64,000 nucleotides of DNA from Zeugodacus cucurbitae. Taxonomy: Eukaryota; Arthropoda; Insecta; Diptera; Tephritidae. The notes under the pieces were generated by a model. The model was given only the letters and a program-made list of their open reading frames with translations. It was not told the origin of the DNA and did not search any database. Where the stretch lies: assembly GCF_028554725.1 (NCBI RefSeq), contig NC_071667.1, forward strand, positions 35,979,501-36,043,500. Reading direction: 5' to 3'. The translations under genes were made by a program, and so were the position numbers. Positions 45,185 to 55,448 of the stretch are shown here, one piece after another. The stretch's first letter is position 1; every line of letters starts with the position of its first letter.

Positions 45185-45732
45185 TGTAATAGGTGCCTCT
45201 ATATTCTAATAGCAGGAGAACTATTTCATTCTGATTTTATTTTAGTTTTTCTCTTATTTATATACAAATTTTAGAATTATCTTAACTATATAAATATATG
45301 TGTATTTGTGTATGTTTGTATGTATGCTGCATATTGTTTATGCTGCAATGCATGGGGTTATTTTCAAGTGCATATGTACATTTGTATTCAATTGCCTGAA
45401 TGTATATCTTATGTCAATAGGTTATCTTAAGTAAATATGTTTGTATTTTTGAGTGCATGTGTATTGCATACGTACGTGCCTCACATAATTGTATGTGTGT
45501 TGCATATAAATGCATATATGTTTATTTGCCTGTTCATGTATGTATGTATGCCTCTTCAATATATTTGAACATACATATTTAAGAGTAGTGGACTGTATCT
45601 GTTCTTACATATATCTTATTTTACATATTTCTATTCTTATTCTTTATATGTAGTATAATAAAAAACTAAATACATAGATGCGTATTGAAAGTGATGCCCT
45701 TTGGCATCAACGCATATTTTCATTTTTGAACA
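45185..45732 (-). repeat. 5' LTR of the nonautonomous element
   Basis: On the minus strand it starts TGTTCAAAAATGAAAATATG (45732) and appears to end ATTACA at 45185, giving about 548 bp. The following AATTTTGGTCGTTAGAGCAG is where a primer site would lie, but I cannot assign a tRNA. Confidence 0.7.
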
Positions 45733-45982
45733 ACTAAGAAGTATAACTGCTTCCGCGCGTAGGGACTCCACGCACTCTTTTGTTATTACTTACATACATA
45801 CACAAGATCTGGTTTGCCAGACTGTCCCTATGCCAAATATTTTTTTGAAAGGGCAGAGCATATATTACTTCTTTAAAAAGTGTTTTTGAGAGAGCTTAAG
45901 AATTTTTATTTTATTTTCGTTTCGTTTATTTATACTAGACAGTGACTTTAATTTATTTGTTAATTTGTAACATTCTTTTAAA

Positions 45983-46234
45983 TTTATGTTTTACTTTTCT
46001 TCTTCGTCTTCTTAGAATTTGGAACAGTTGGTGTTCTGGAAAATAATAAATAACAATCTTAGTATGTGAATGCGCTTTTAATGTTTAAAAAAACGATAAA
46101 TCGCCTTATTTATGTTTTACTTTTCTTCTTCGTCTTCTTAGAATTTGGAACAGTTGGTGTTCTGGAAAATAATAAATAACAATCTTAGTATGTGAATGCG
46201 CTTTTAATGTTTAAAAAAACGATAAATCGCCTTA
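45983..46234 (-). repeat. Perfect 126-bp tandem duplication containing a candidate terminal exon
   Basis: 45983-46108 and 46109-46234 are identical base for base. On the minus strand each contains a good 3' splice site (TTATTATTTTCCAG) followed by one base and 16 codons TPTVPNSKKTKKKSKT and a TAA stop (exons 46035-45984 and 46161-46110). A basic lysine-rich tail after a conserved acceptor looks like the last exon of a cellular or transposon gene, but no upstream exon with a matching phase was identified in the window. The identity of the two units indicates a very recent duplication or an assembly error. Confidence 0.6.
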
Positions 46235-46574
46235 TTCAAATTATGTCTATCGCCCACCCCTAAATTTACTCATGTGAAAATTGCTTTGGTGAACACAAGT
46301 GTTTAGTGGCAATTTGGATATACAGTTTGTCAACTAATTAATTGCAAATTGCAAATAGATACAAAAAATCCACTTTTACATGAAATTCCTACAGCAAAAG
46401 TTCAGTTTTTTATGATTTTTCTTTTACAGTATTATTATAAAATACATATAAAAATAGAAAATGTTGTTTTTAATTTATTTTTATTTACAATTGTACCTAG
46501 TATACAATGATTAAATGCTAACAACAATTTAATATTAATAAGTTAAAAATAATAATTAAAAGCTAAATGTTAGA
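46235..46574. other. AT-rich stretch without recognisable gene
   Basis: No supported coding sequence between the 126-bp duplication and the jockey-like fragment. It could be intronic or untranslated sequence of the gene that owned the duplicated exon, or the 3' tail region of the jockey-like copy. Confidence 0.4.
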
Positions 46575-46990
46575 GAAATTCATTTGCTGCTACAGTTGCC
46601 TTGCTAAGTCTGAAGGCCTCTTACGTTTCAGTCGGTTTTCCCGTTCAGCAGTTCCGATGAGTCTGGATGACTCTTCATTTACATGCTGTCTAAGCCTCAT
46701 TTCGTGAGTCTTTGCAAGTTTGGTTATTTCGTTTTCAACTGAATTCACACCAAGATCACAGTGAAGGTCAGCAGATCTAATATACCAAGGAGTATTAACT
46801 ATACTTCTTAGTACCTTATTTTGGAAGCGCTGAATGCAAGCAATACAGTTTTGACTTGAGCAACCCCATAGTTGAGCTCTATAGGCCCAAATTGGCTTTA
46901 GTACTTGATTATATATAAACAGATTGTTTTCGATTGAAAGCGTGGATCTCCTACCGACTAGATGGTAAAACTTACCTTAACTTTTGTTTG
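46575..46990 (-). pseudogene. Jockey-like ORF2 C-terminal fragment, inverted
   Basis: The minus strand reads FYHLVGRRSTLSIENNLFIY, QVLKPIWAYRAQLWGCSSQ, IQRFQNKVLRSIVNTPWYIR and DLHCDLGVNSVENEITKLAK, ending in RLKRKRPSDL, the usual C-terminus of jockey ORF2. Its first residues (FYHLVG) repeat the last residues encoded by the plus-strand piece ending at 47306, so the two pieces face each other across an inversion near 46967-46990. It carries no RT motif of its own. Confidence 0.8.
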
Positions 46991-47306
46991 GAGACATTTG
47001 CGGATGACACAGCCCAATTAGCAGCAGGAGAATCAACCTCAGTATCTACCCTTCGAGTGCAAACAGCAGTCAATGCAATTACTGAATGGGCGCATTAAAT
47101 TAAACGATTCCAAATCAATACAGGTAGACTTTACTTAAAAAAAACATCATACCATCGCATTTATATAAATGGTACTCCTATACCACATCACAATAACCCT
47201 ATGTACCTAGGAATCACCGTAGATGCTAAGCTTCGCTGGATAGAGCACGTCAAGAAAAAGAGGGGTGAGCTTGATCTGAAATTTGCTAAGTTTTACCATC
47301 TAGTCG
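46991..47306 (+). pseudogene. Jockey-like RT fragment in array unit 1 (repeated at 48235-48807 and 49736-50308)
   Basis: The frame reads TFADDTAQLAAGESTSVSTL, the FADD catalytic block of jockey RT, then NGTPIPHHNNPMYLGITVD and GELDLKFAKFYHLVG. A TAA after ITEWAH breaks it. In the full units the upstream RT text is also present: PLPSEWQSETFLTYVNFYI, DAYSNLQTTEAGVPQGSV, the PQGSV block. All three copies carry the same stops, so decay preceded duplication. Confidence 0.82.
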
Positions 47307-48234
47307 GCACGTCTAAAACACTGGAGACACGTCTTCCGTCTATCACAACGTGATCGATTTGATTGCACGTGTTTCGATCAGGGGACAGCCACGTTGCTTG
47401 ATGAATTTTTTTATGCTGGAATCTGGTACTACAGATAACCATATTTCGGGCCCCAGCGAAGTCGATCAGCCTCAGGCCGTTTGGCGATGTTTCGTCATGG
47501 AGGCTGAATTTTCCGACTGTTGTGCCAAAGACACCTTCTTTACCCACCCTGGCGTTAAAATCGCCAAGCACGATTTTGACATCGTGGCGGGGGCAGCGCT
47601 CATAGGTGCGTTCTAGACGCTCATAGAAAGCATCTTTGGTCACATCGTCCTTCTCTTCCGTTGGGGCGTGGGCGCAAATCAGCGATATGTTGAAGAACCT
47701 CGCTTTGATGCGGATTGTGGCAAGACGTTCATCCACCGGGGTGAATGCCAGGACTCGGCGACGTAGTCTCTCTCCCACCACAAATCCAACACCGAATTTG
47801 CGCTCCTTTATATGGCCGCTGTAGTAGATGTCACAAGGACCCACCTTCTTCCGTCCTTGTCCCGTCCATCGCACTTCTTGGACGGCGGTGATGTCAGCCT
47901 TTAGTTGTATGAGGACATCAACCAGCTGGGCAGAGGCACCTTCCCAATTAAGAGTCCGGACATTCCAGGTGCATGCCCTCAAATCATGATCCTTAGTACG
48001 TTTGCAGGGGTCGTCATCAAAAGGGGGGTTTCTCATCCGAGGCTCGGTGTTTGTTTTCATTGGGGAGATTTTTTTATGTGGTGGGTCCCAAGCCCTACGC
48101 ACAACCGCACAAGCGGGCTTCGCCTTCTCACTTTAGCTCGACTCCAAACGGATGTCTGTTAGCTACCCAGGGGATACTTGGTCTAAAACCGGAAGTCGTG
48201 AGCTGCTTGAGTCATATGCAAAAGAATCGTTCCT
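47307..48234 (-). pseudogene. RTE endonuclease domain, inverted, array unit 1
   Basis: The frame opens at 48102 and encodes a nearly complete endonuclease: RACTWNVRTLNWEGASAQLV, ITAVQEVRWTGQG (catalytic Glu), ISLICAHAPTEEKDD, VKIVLGDFNARVGKEG, and NQIDHVVIDGRRVSSVLDV. It ends at the junction with jockey sequence at 47306, after which a few out-of-frame residues precede a stop. The final SDH-type histidine motif beyond the junction is missing. The RTE 5' untranslated end lies near 48230. Confidence 0.85.
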
Positions 48235-48807
48235 GGCCACTCCCAAGTGAATGGCAATCAGAAACTTTCCTCACTTACGTGAACTTCTACATATGACCCC
48301 ATCCCCCAAAACAATATTCCGAAATAATTGCTTCCTACTTAAAAGATAGATACTTTCGCATAAAACAAGAGGATGCATACTCAAACTTGCAAACGACAGA
48401 AGCAGGTGTTCCCCAGGGAAGCGTGTATTGGCCCCAATAGCTTTACTTGCTTTTTACAAGTGATATCCCCACTGACTCAAGTTAAGTGAAAGAGACATTT
48501 GCGGATGACACAGCCCAATTAGCAGCAGGAGAATCAACCTCAGTATCTACCCTTCGAGTGCAAACAGCAGTCAATGCAATTACTGAATGGGCGCATTAAA
48601 TTAAACGATTCCAAATCAATACAGGTAGACTTTACTTAAAAAAAACATCATACCATCGCATTTATATAAATGGTACTCCTATACCACATCACAATAACCC
48701 TATGTACCTAGGAATCACCGTAGATGCTAAGCTTCGCTGGATAGAGCACGTCAAGAAAAAGAGGGGTGAGCTTGATCTGAAATTTGCTAAGTTTTACCAT
48801 CTAGTCG

Positions 48808-49735
48808 GCACGTCTAAAACACTGGAGACACGTCTTCCGTCTATCACAACGTGATCGATTTGATTGCACGTGTTTCGATCAGGGGACAGCCACGTTGCTT
48901 GATGAATTTTTTTATGCTGGAATCTGGTACTACAGATAACCATATTTCGGGCCCCAGCGAAGTCGATCAGCCTCAGGCCGTTTGGCGATGTTTCGTCATG
49001 GAGGCTGAATTTTCCGACTGTTGTGCCAAAGACACCTTCTTTACCCACCCTGGCGTTAAAATCGCCAAGCACGATTTTGACATCGTGGCGGGGGCAGCGC
49101 TCATAGGTGCGTTCTAGACGCTCATAGAAAGCATCTTTGGTCACATCGTCCTTCTCTTCCGTTGGGGCGTGGGCGCAAATCAGCGATATGTTGAAGAACC
49201 TCGCTTTGATGCGGATTGTGGCAAGACGTTCATCCACCGGGGTGAATGCCAGGACTCGGCGACGTAGTCTCTCTCCCACCACAAATCCAACACCGAATTT
49301 GCGCTCCTTTATATGGCCGCTGTAGTAGATGTCACAAGGACCCACCTTCTTCCGTCCTTGTCCCGTCCATCGCACTTCTTGGACGGCGGTGATGTCAGCC
49401 TTTAGTTGTATGAGGACATCAACCAGCTGGGCAGAGGCACCTTCCCAATTAAGAGTCCGGACATTCCAGGTGCATGCCCTCAAATCATGATCCTTAGTAC
49501 GTTTGCAGGGGTCGTCATCAAAAGGGGGGTTTCTCATCCGAGGCTCGGTGTTTGTTTTCATTGGGGAGATTTTTTTATGTGGTGGGTCCCAAGCCCTACG
49601 CACAACCGCACAAGCGGGCTTCGCCTTCTCACTTTAGCTCGACTCCAAACGGATGTCTGTTAGCTACCCAGGGGATACTTGGTCTAAAACCGGAAGTCGT
49701 GAGCTGCTTGAGTCATATGCAAAAGAATCGTTCCT
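48808..49735 (-). pseudogene. RTE endonuclease domain, inverted, array unit 2
   Basis: It is identical to the copy at 47307-48234, including the frame 48794-49603 and both junctions. It adds no independent information about function but shows that the inversion junction was already formed before the tandem duplication. Confidence 0.85.
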
Positions 49736-50366
49736 GGCCACTCCCAAGTGAATGGCAATCAGAAACTTTCCTCACTTACGTGAACTTCTACATATGACCC
49801 CATCCCCCAAAACAATATTCCGAAATAATTGCTTCCTACTTAAAAGATAGATACTTTCGCATAAAACAAGAGGATGCATACTCAAACTTGCAAACGACAG
49901 AAGCAGGTGTTCCCCAGGGAAGCGTGTATTGGCCCCAATAGCTTTACTTGCTTTTTACAAGTGATATCCCCACTGACTCAAGTTAAGTGAAAGAGACATT
50001 TGCGGATGACACAGCCCAATTAGCAGCAGGAGAATCAACCTCAGTATCTACCCTTCGAGTGCAAACAGCAGTCAATGCAATTACTGAATGGGCGCATTAA
50101 ATTAAACGATTCCAAATCAATACAGGTAGACTTTACTTAAAAAAAACATCATACCATCGCATTTATATAAATGGTACTCCTATACCACATCACAATAACC
50201 CTATGTACCTAGGAATCACCGTAGATGCTAAGCTTCGCTGGATAGAGCACGTCAAGAAAAAGAGGGGTGAGCTTGATCTGAAATTTGCTAAGTTTTACCA
50301 TCTAGTCGGCACGTCTAAAACACTGGAGACGGCCTGAGGCTGATCGACTTCGCTGGGGCCCGAAAT

Positions 50367-51320
50367 ATGGTTATCTGTAGTACCAGATTCCAGCATAAAA
50401 AAATTCATCAAGCAACGTGGCTGTCCCCTGATCGAAACACGTGCAATCAAATCGATCACGTTGTGATAGACGGAAGACGTGTCTCCAGTGTTTTAGACGT
50501 GCGTACGCTCCGAGGACCAAACATTGACTCGGACCATTATCTAGTAGCAGCAAAGATACGCACTCGCCTCTGTGCAGCAAAGAACGCCCGTCAACAAACA
50601 CAAGGAAGGTTCGACGTCGAAAAGCTGCAATCACAACCGACAGCCGAACGATTTTCTACTCGACTTGCACTGCTGCTCTCTGAGAGCACTCATCAGCATC
50701 TCGATATAAGGGAGCTGTGGAACGGCATCTCAAACTCATTGCATACCGCTGCAGCCGAAACAATTGGTCTCCGGCAACGCCAAAAAACCAGTTGGTACGA
50801 TGAGAATTGTCGTTCCGCAGTGGAGAGAAAACAGACTGCCTACCTCGCAACGTTGCGATCGACCACAACACGTTCGGGGTGGGATAGATATCGAGAACTG
50901 AAGAGGGAAGCGAGACGCATTTGCAGACGTAAAAAGAAAGAGGCCGAAATGCGTGAGTATGTAAAGCTTGAAAAGCTGGCCGACATGGGTAATGCTCGAA
51001 AATTTTATGAAAAGATGAGGCGATTAACAGAAGGTTTCAAGACCGGAGCATTATCATGTAGGGACGGAGAAGGTAATCTGGTAAGGAATGTCCAGAGCAC
51101 ACTGGGATTATGGAGGGAACACTTCTCCGACCTGCTCAATGGCAGTGAAAGTACAACACCAGGAGATGGCGAACCCGATTCCCCAATCGATGACGATGGA
51201 ATAGATGTTCCATTACCCGACCATGAAGAAATTCGAATAGCAATTACCCGCTTGAAGAACAACAAAGCGGCGGGGGCCGATGGATTACCGGCCGATTCAA
51301 ATACGGCGGCGAAGAACTGA
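50367..51320 (+). CDS. RTE endonuclease C-terminus and RT N-terminus
   Basis: The frame begins inside the endonuclease and carries NQIDHVVIDGRRVSSVLDVR then GPNIDSDHYLVAAKIR, the catalytic Asp-His end (SDHYLV). It continues through a lysine/arginine-rich linker (RRICRRKKKEAEMREY) into the RT start (ITRLKNNKAAGADGLPA). A four-base loss near 51295, relative to the 56737-58681 copy, shifts frame and ends it at 51318-51320. The start is an internal methionine; the true protein would begin in the upstream endonuclease, which is absent in this orientation. Confidence 0.82.
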   Translation: MVICSTRFQHKKIHQATWLSPDRNTCNQIDHVVIDGRRVSSVLDVRTLRGPNIDSDHYLVAAKIRTRLCAAKNARQQTQGRFDVEKLQSQPTAERFSTRLALLLSESTHQHLDIRELWNGISNSLHTAAAETIGLRQRQKTSWYDENCRSAVERKQTAYLATLRSTTTRSGWDRYRELKREARRICRRKKKEAEMREYVKLEKLADMGNARKFYEKMRRLTEGFKTGALSCRDGEGNLVRNVQSTLGLWREHFSDLLNGSESTTPGDGEPDSPIDDDGIDVPLPDHEEIRIAITRLKNNKAAGADGLPADSNTAAKN

Positions 51321-51328
51321 TAAGGTGC

Positions 51329-52735
51329 ATGCATCAGCTTCTTTGTAGAATATGGTCGGAAGAAAGCATGCCTGACGATAGGAATCTTAGTGTGCTCTGC
51401 CCAATCCATAAGAAGGGAGACCCCACAATCTGCGCCAACTACCGTGGTATAAGTCTCCTCAATATCGCATATAAGGTTTTGTCGAGCGTATTGTGTGAAA
51501 GACTAAAGCCCACCGTCAACGAACTGATTGGACCTTATCAGTGTGGCTTTAGACCTGGAAAATCCACAATGGACCAGATATTCACCATGCGCCAAATCTT
51601 GGAAAAGACCCGAGAGAGAAGAATCGATACTCACCATGTTTTTATCGATTTTAAAGCTGCCTTCGATAGCACGAAAAGGAGCTGCCTTTATGCCGCGATG
51701 TCTGAATTTGGTATCCCTGCAAAACTAATACGGCTATGTAAGCAGACGTTGAGCAACACCAAAAGCTCCGTCAGGATCGGGAAGGACCTCTCCGAGCCGT
51801 TCGATACCAAACGAGGCTTCAGACAGGGTGACTCACTATCGTGCGACTTCTTCAATCTATTGCTGGAAAAAATAATACGAGCTGCAGAACTAAATAGAGA
51901 GGGTACAATCTTCTACAAGAGTGTACAGCTCCTGGCGTATGCCGATGATATTGATATCATCGGAAGCAACAACCGCGCCGTTTGTTCTGCGTTTTCCAGA
52001 CTAGATAAAGAAGCTAAGCGTATGGGTCTGGTGGTGAATGAGGACAAGACGAAATATCTCCTGTCATCAAACAAACAGTCAGCGTACTCGCGTCTTGGCT
52101 CCCACGTCACTGTTGACAGTCATAACTTTGAAGTTGTAGATAATTTCGTTTATCTGGGAACCAGCATTAACAACACCAACAATGTCAGCCTTGAAATCCA
52201 ACGCAGAATCACTCTTGCCAACAGGTGCTACTTTGGACTGAGTAGGCAATTGAAAAGTAAAGTCCTCTCTCGACGAACCAAAATCAAACTCTATAAGTCG
52301 CTCATTATTCCCGTCCTGATGTATGGCGCTGAAGCGTGGACGATGACAACATCCGATGAGACGACTCTTGGGGTTTTCGAGAGAAAGGTTTTGCGCAAGA
52401 TTTATGGTCCTCTAAACATTGGCAACGGCGAATACCGCAGACGATGGAACGATGAGCTGTACGATTTATACGACGACATTGACATAGTTCAGCGAATAAA
52501 AAGACAGCGGCTACGCTGGCTAGGTCATGTTGTACGGATGGAAGAAAACACTCCAGCTCTGAAAGTATTCGATGCAGTACCCGCTGGAGGAAGCCGCGGA
52601 AGAGGACGACCTCCACTCCGGTGGAAAGACCAAGTGCAAAGTGACCTGGCTTCACTTGGTGTTTCCAGTTGGCGCCAAAAAGCAAAAAGGAGGAATGAGT
52701 GGCGCGCTCTAGTGGATTCGGCTATAATCGCTTAA
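51329..52735 (+). CDS. RTE reverse transcriptase, main part
   Basis: The 468-residue frame holds the RT core: LCPIHKKGDPTICANYRGIS, GPYQCGFRPGKSTMDQIFTM, FIDFKAAFDSTKR (first catalytic Asp), RQGDSLSCDFFNLL and YADDIDIIGSNN (catalytic Asp pair). The C-terminal region contains RLRWLGHVVRMEENTPALKV and GGSRGRGRPPLRW and ends at SAIIA. All catalytic residues are present. It would be continuous with the preceding frame but for the frameshift. In the family it copies element RNA at the nicked target site. Confidence 0.87.
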   Translation: MHQLLCRIWSEESMPDDRNLSVLCPIHKKGDPTICANYRGISLLNIAYKVLSSVLCERLKPTVNELIGPYQCGFRPGKSTMDQIFTMRQILEKTRERRIDTHHVFIDFKAAFDSTKRSCLYAAMSEFGIPAKLIRLCKQTLSNTKSSVRIGKDLSEPFDTKRGFRQGDSLSCDFFNLLLEKIIRAAELNREGTIFYKSVQLLAYADDIDIIGSNNRAVCSAFSRLDKEAKRMGLVVNEDKTKYLLSSNKQSAYSRLGSHVTVDSHNFEVVDNFVYLGTSINNTNNVSLEIQRRITLANRCYFGLSRQLKSKVLSRRTKIKLYKSLIIPVLMYGAEAWTMTTSDETTLGVFERKVLRKIYGPLNIGNGEYRRRWNDELYDLYDDIDIVQRIKRQRLRWLGHVVRMEENTPALKVFDAVPAGGSRGRGRPPLRWKDQVQSDLASLGVSSWRQKAKRRNEWRALVDSAIIA

Positions 52736-52769
52736 AGCGGTTCCTACGCCAAATATATATATATATATA

Positions 52770-53160
52770 ACTTGCATTTCAATTTCAGCAGTAGACCCGA
52801 ATGCCAAACTATCAAAAGCCTGAGGCACGTCTAAGAAGGCCGCCGAACAAACGTTCTTTTCATCCATAGCATTTACAACGAAATTAACGATTCGGTGCAC
52901 CTGATCAATTGTTGAATGGTAACCACGAAAGCCGAACTTATGTAGTGGTATAAGGTGTTTTCGATCTATTATTGATTTGAGCCTCTTTGTGAGAACATTC
53001 TCGAAGACTTTCGATAGAGCTGGCAGCAGCGATATTGAACTATAAAATGTGACATCATGTAGTGGTTCACCCTGCTTAGGTATCATAATAACTTCAGATA
53101 CTTTCCAAAGCGATGGAACGTATCTTAAGTATAATGCACTGTTTACAATGTTCACCATTA
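52770..53160 (-). pseudogene. Jockey-like RT fragment
   Basis: The minus frame reads VPSLWKVSEVIMIPKQGEPL, LLPALSKVFENVLTKRLKSI, HKFGFRGYHSTIDQVHRIV and CSAAFLDVPQAFDSL, consecutive RT blocks of jockey-clade enzymes with the first catalytic aspartate. It breaks off where the RTE 3' end begins. On its 5' side it follows the endonuclease start at 53225-53402 after a deletion, so it is the distal part of one jockey-like copy. Confidence 0.82.
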
Positions 53161-53224
53161 TTTTTTAAACTGTCTAATTTTTGTTTTTAGTTGCGCAATA
53201 CATCTATTAAGCTCCGACCTAGGG

Positions 53225-53636
53225 TGCGGAGTGTGGTATAAGCCATAATTTTTGAATTTTAAAAATGAATGGTTTGTAAAATGTGTTTCGGACAACAAAC
53301 ATACATCAATATTTCTGTCGTTTAGAATAACTTCCAATTCATTTTTATTTTTGGAAAGACCATTGGCGGTCCATAGAATTTTTTCAAAGAGTTACTGTTC
53401 ATCTATAATTTGTATATGGTATTCAAGAGCGCTGAGCCGCTGATTCATGTACTTAAATAATTTTTCTTGTTCGTTTAGTTTATCCAAAAATTGGGATAAC
53501 GGACTACTTTTTTGAACTGTATGTATTTGTCTGACCTTGCTTAGCCATTTGCGCAAATGTAAGTTTAGAAGTTGATGGGAGAGGTCTTACTTCCTTCCTT
53601 CCTTTGTCCACAACGGGGTTTTTTGGCTGAGCATTG
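53225..53636 (-). pseudogene. Jockey-like ORF1 C-terminus and ORF2 start
   Basis: The minus strand from 53636 reads AQPKNPVVDKGRKEVRPLPS and LTFAQMAKQ, then after a frameshift SPLSQFLDKLNEQEKLFKYM and LSALEYHIQIIDEQ with a stop. The stop overlaps the ORF2 start in ATGAACAGTAA (53392-53402), exactly as in the copy at 17771-17781. ORF2 continues as KNELEVILNDRNIDVCLLSE across a frame break to about 53225, where it is deleted into the RT fragment. ORF1 is the nucleic-acid-binding gag-like protein, ORF2 the endonuclease-RT. Confidence 0.8.
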
Positions 53637-55448
53637 CACAGTGGTTGCGCCCATAGGAGAAAATTCAAAAATTTCATAACAACAAAAATTTGCGAAAAGT
53701 TACCAAATCGTCTCTAAAATGTCCAAGCTTCTTCATGGCAAAACGGTTTTTACTGCAAATCTAATGGGACATTCTAAAAATAGAATGCAAAGTGTGATCA
53801 ACTGTTCAATTTTGCAGCGAAACTGCGCTAAGTTAGCTTTTTGTGAAAACAAAATTGAATTTCAAAGTGGTCAAACGTTTGCTAGAGAGGTCCGAATTTG
53901 ATTATTTAAAATGAATTTTATTGTTGCAGGTATTTACTTTAATAAATTCATATTGTGAAATTAATTTTATTGATTTATTATTTGTTGTGTACTTTTGATT
54001 GATTATACTTTTTTTGTGTATTTTTTTAACGTAATTTTTATGTTTAAATAAACATTTAGTTATGTTACCCCACGACCCCCCCTTTATAAGTGTTATCAGT
54101 GTATTTGTCAATGTTTTAAGGTACTATAAATGTTAGGTGTAGCTGCCGATATTTGCCCATATGTTTATATTCGTGAATAAACTTAAGCTGTCGTCTTACT
54201 GTTGCTCAAATTTGGTTTGGTAGAACAAAGCATTAAAAACAAAGGCTACGCAGTAGAGATGAGAAAACTTAACATTTGTATTGGTTACATTTGCAAAAAA
54301 ATTATTGCTTATTGGACTAAATACAATCGTTGTAAGATTTCAATTGTTCAGTGGTTCCGCCGTAGGCCAAAAATCAAAAAATCCATCTATCGATTTTTTT
54401 GACAAAATGTAAACCGATGGCCTCTAAATTGTCCAAACTACTTGTTTTCAAACCGGGTTTTCCCAAAAATCTAACGGTACTTTCTAAAAATAGAGTTAAA
54501 CGCATGAACAACTGTATTTTTTAAAGCACATCAGACATTAAATTAAATTCGCAGCAACAACGCAATTCAAATTGTTCTGGTAATTGTTCAAGTTAACGAA
54601 TCAAGATTATTTCAATGGCTTTTGAAGCTAGAGGTATTTATTTTAACTTGTGAAATTAATTAAGACTAACGTGATTTGTATTTTTTGTGAAATTAGTGTT
54701 TTATACTCGGATTACCTATTTTTTGAACCTTTTTTCTGCGTCTTCAATGTGTTTACATAAAGTTTTGGTTGTATTCCCCGCGATCCCCCGTTAGATTTAT
54801 TTTACATTATCTTTACCAGAGTCTTAAGGTAATAAAAGTGTTAAAGTTAGGTGCGGAAATTTGCAGATGTAGAAATAATCGTCAAAATAATAATGGCCTT
54901 TGAATTAACTATTTTTAAGTTCAAACTCATTATATTTGGACTAAAAACGCTTGGAAAGAAGGATAAACCATCTTTATTTCAATCTATGTACGGTCTACTA
55001 GAGGATGCATTATAAGTTTTTGTTCTAATTATAATGGCTGTAGAATGGCAGTGAAAAAATGAACTGTATTAAATTGGTTGATAATTTGCTTTTTTCCTAC
55101 ATGATTTGTTTATATGATATTATTCTTAAGGTTGAATGTGGGGGTTGGATGGGGGAAACTATAACGACAAATCATGTTCAGCTTGTTTATCGCTTTCTTA
55201 AATGTTTTTACAAAGCCTTACTGAAAGTTTTGACGCTCCGACCATGGCCATGAGAAGTATTTTTGCCCATGATTGCCATATAATGGCAATTACAGTTCTA
55301 TGGGAGCTATTGAACCTAGTAGTCCGATGGGTCCAATTTTTTTACTATATATTTAAAATAATTTTCTAGATTTTTGGTGAAAATTTCAAAGCGATATCTC
55401 AACGGGAAGTATTTATGACCGCACCTTCATACAAGCCCAACCCCTGTG
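53637..55448. mobile_element. Transib-type nonautonomous element inserted in jockey ORF1
   Basis: Ends are CACAGTGGTTGCGCCC at the left and (complement) CACAGGGGTTGGGC at the right, flanked by CATTG (53632-53636 and 55449-55453). Removing it restores the jockey ORF1 frame exactly, which validates the boundaries. The CACAGTG heptamer start and five-base duplication match Transib elements, relatives of RAG recombinase signals. The interior is noncoding. A diverged second left end (CAGTGGTTCCGCCGTAGG, from about 54346) and parallel internal blocks show that the 1,812 bp consist of two head-to-tail related units. Confidence 0.72.

Larger units (their letters stand above)
43591..45732 (-). mobile_element. 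Short nonautonomous LTR element with gag-like ORF
   Basis: Two direct copies of a roughly 490-550-bp LTR (43591-44075 and 45185-45732) enclose about 1.1 kb carrying one 318-residue frame and no pol. On the minus strand the LTR starts TGTTCAAAAATGAA, and the sequence just before the 3' LTR is the purine tract ACGGGAGAA. The left (3') LTR is truncated at 43591. The LTRs differ by substitutions and small indels, so the insertion is older than the BEL element. Lack of protease and RT means it depends on another element; a BEL-type origin is a guess from the gag. Confidence 0.72.
46991..50330 (+). repeat. Perfect 1,501-bp tandem array (2.2 units) of a jockey/RTE chimera
   Basis: Every position from 46991 recurs 1,501 bp later, with identity continuing to 50330. 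Each unit joins a 573-bp plus-strand jockey RT piece to a 928-bp minus-strand RTE endonuclease piece. Units: a partial one (46991-48234), a full one (48235-49735) and a partial one (49736-50330). The endonuclease frames in units one and two are identical in protein and appear identical in DNA. The third unit has only 22 bases of the inverted RTE before switching to the plus-strand RTE at 50331. Confidence 0.9.
50331..52769 (+). mobile_element. RTE-like non-LTR retrotransposon, longest copy
   Basis: This copy starts in the endonuclease (the GLRLIDFAGARN region) and continues through RT to the 3' end CTACGCCAAATATATATA with a TA run ending near 52769. It abuts the tandem array with an inversion: 50309-50330 is the exact inverse complement of 50481-50502 inside this copy. 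Its 3' end lies in the jockey-like RT fragment 52770-53160. Only one frameshift separates its two long frames, so it is among the youngest elements here. Confidence 0.88.
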
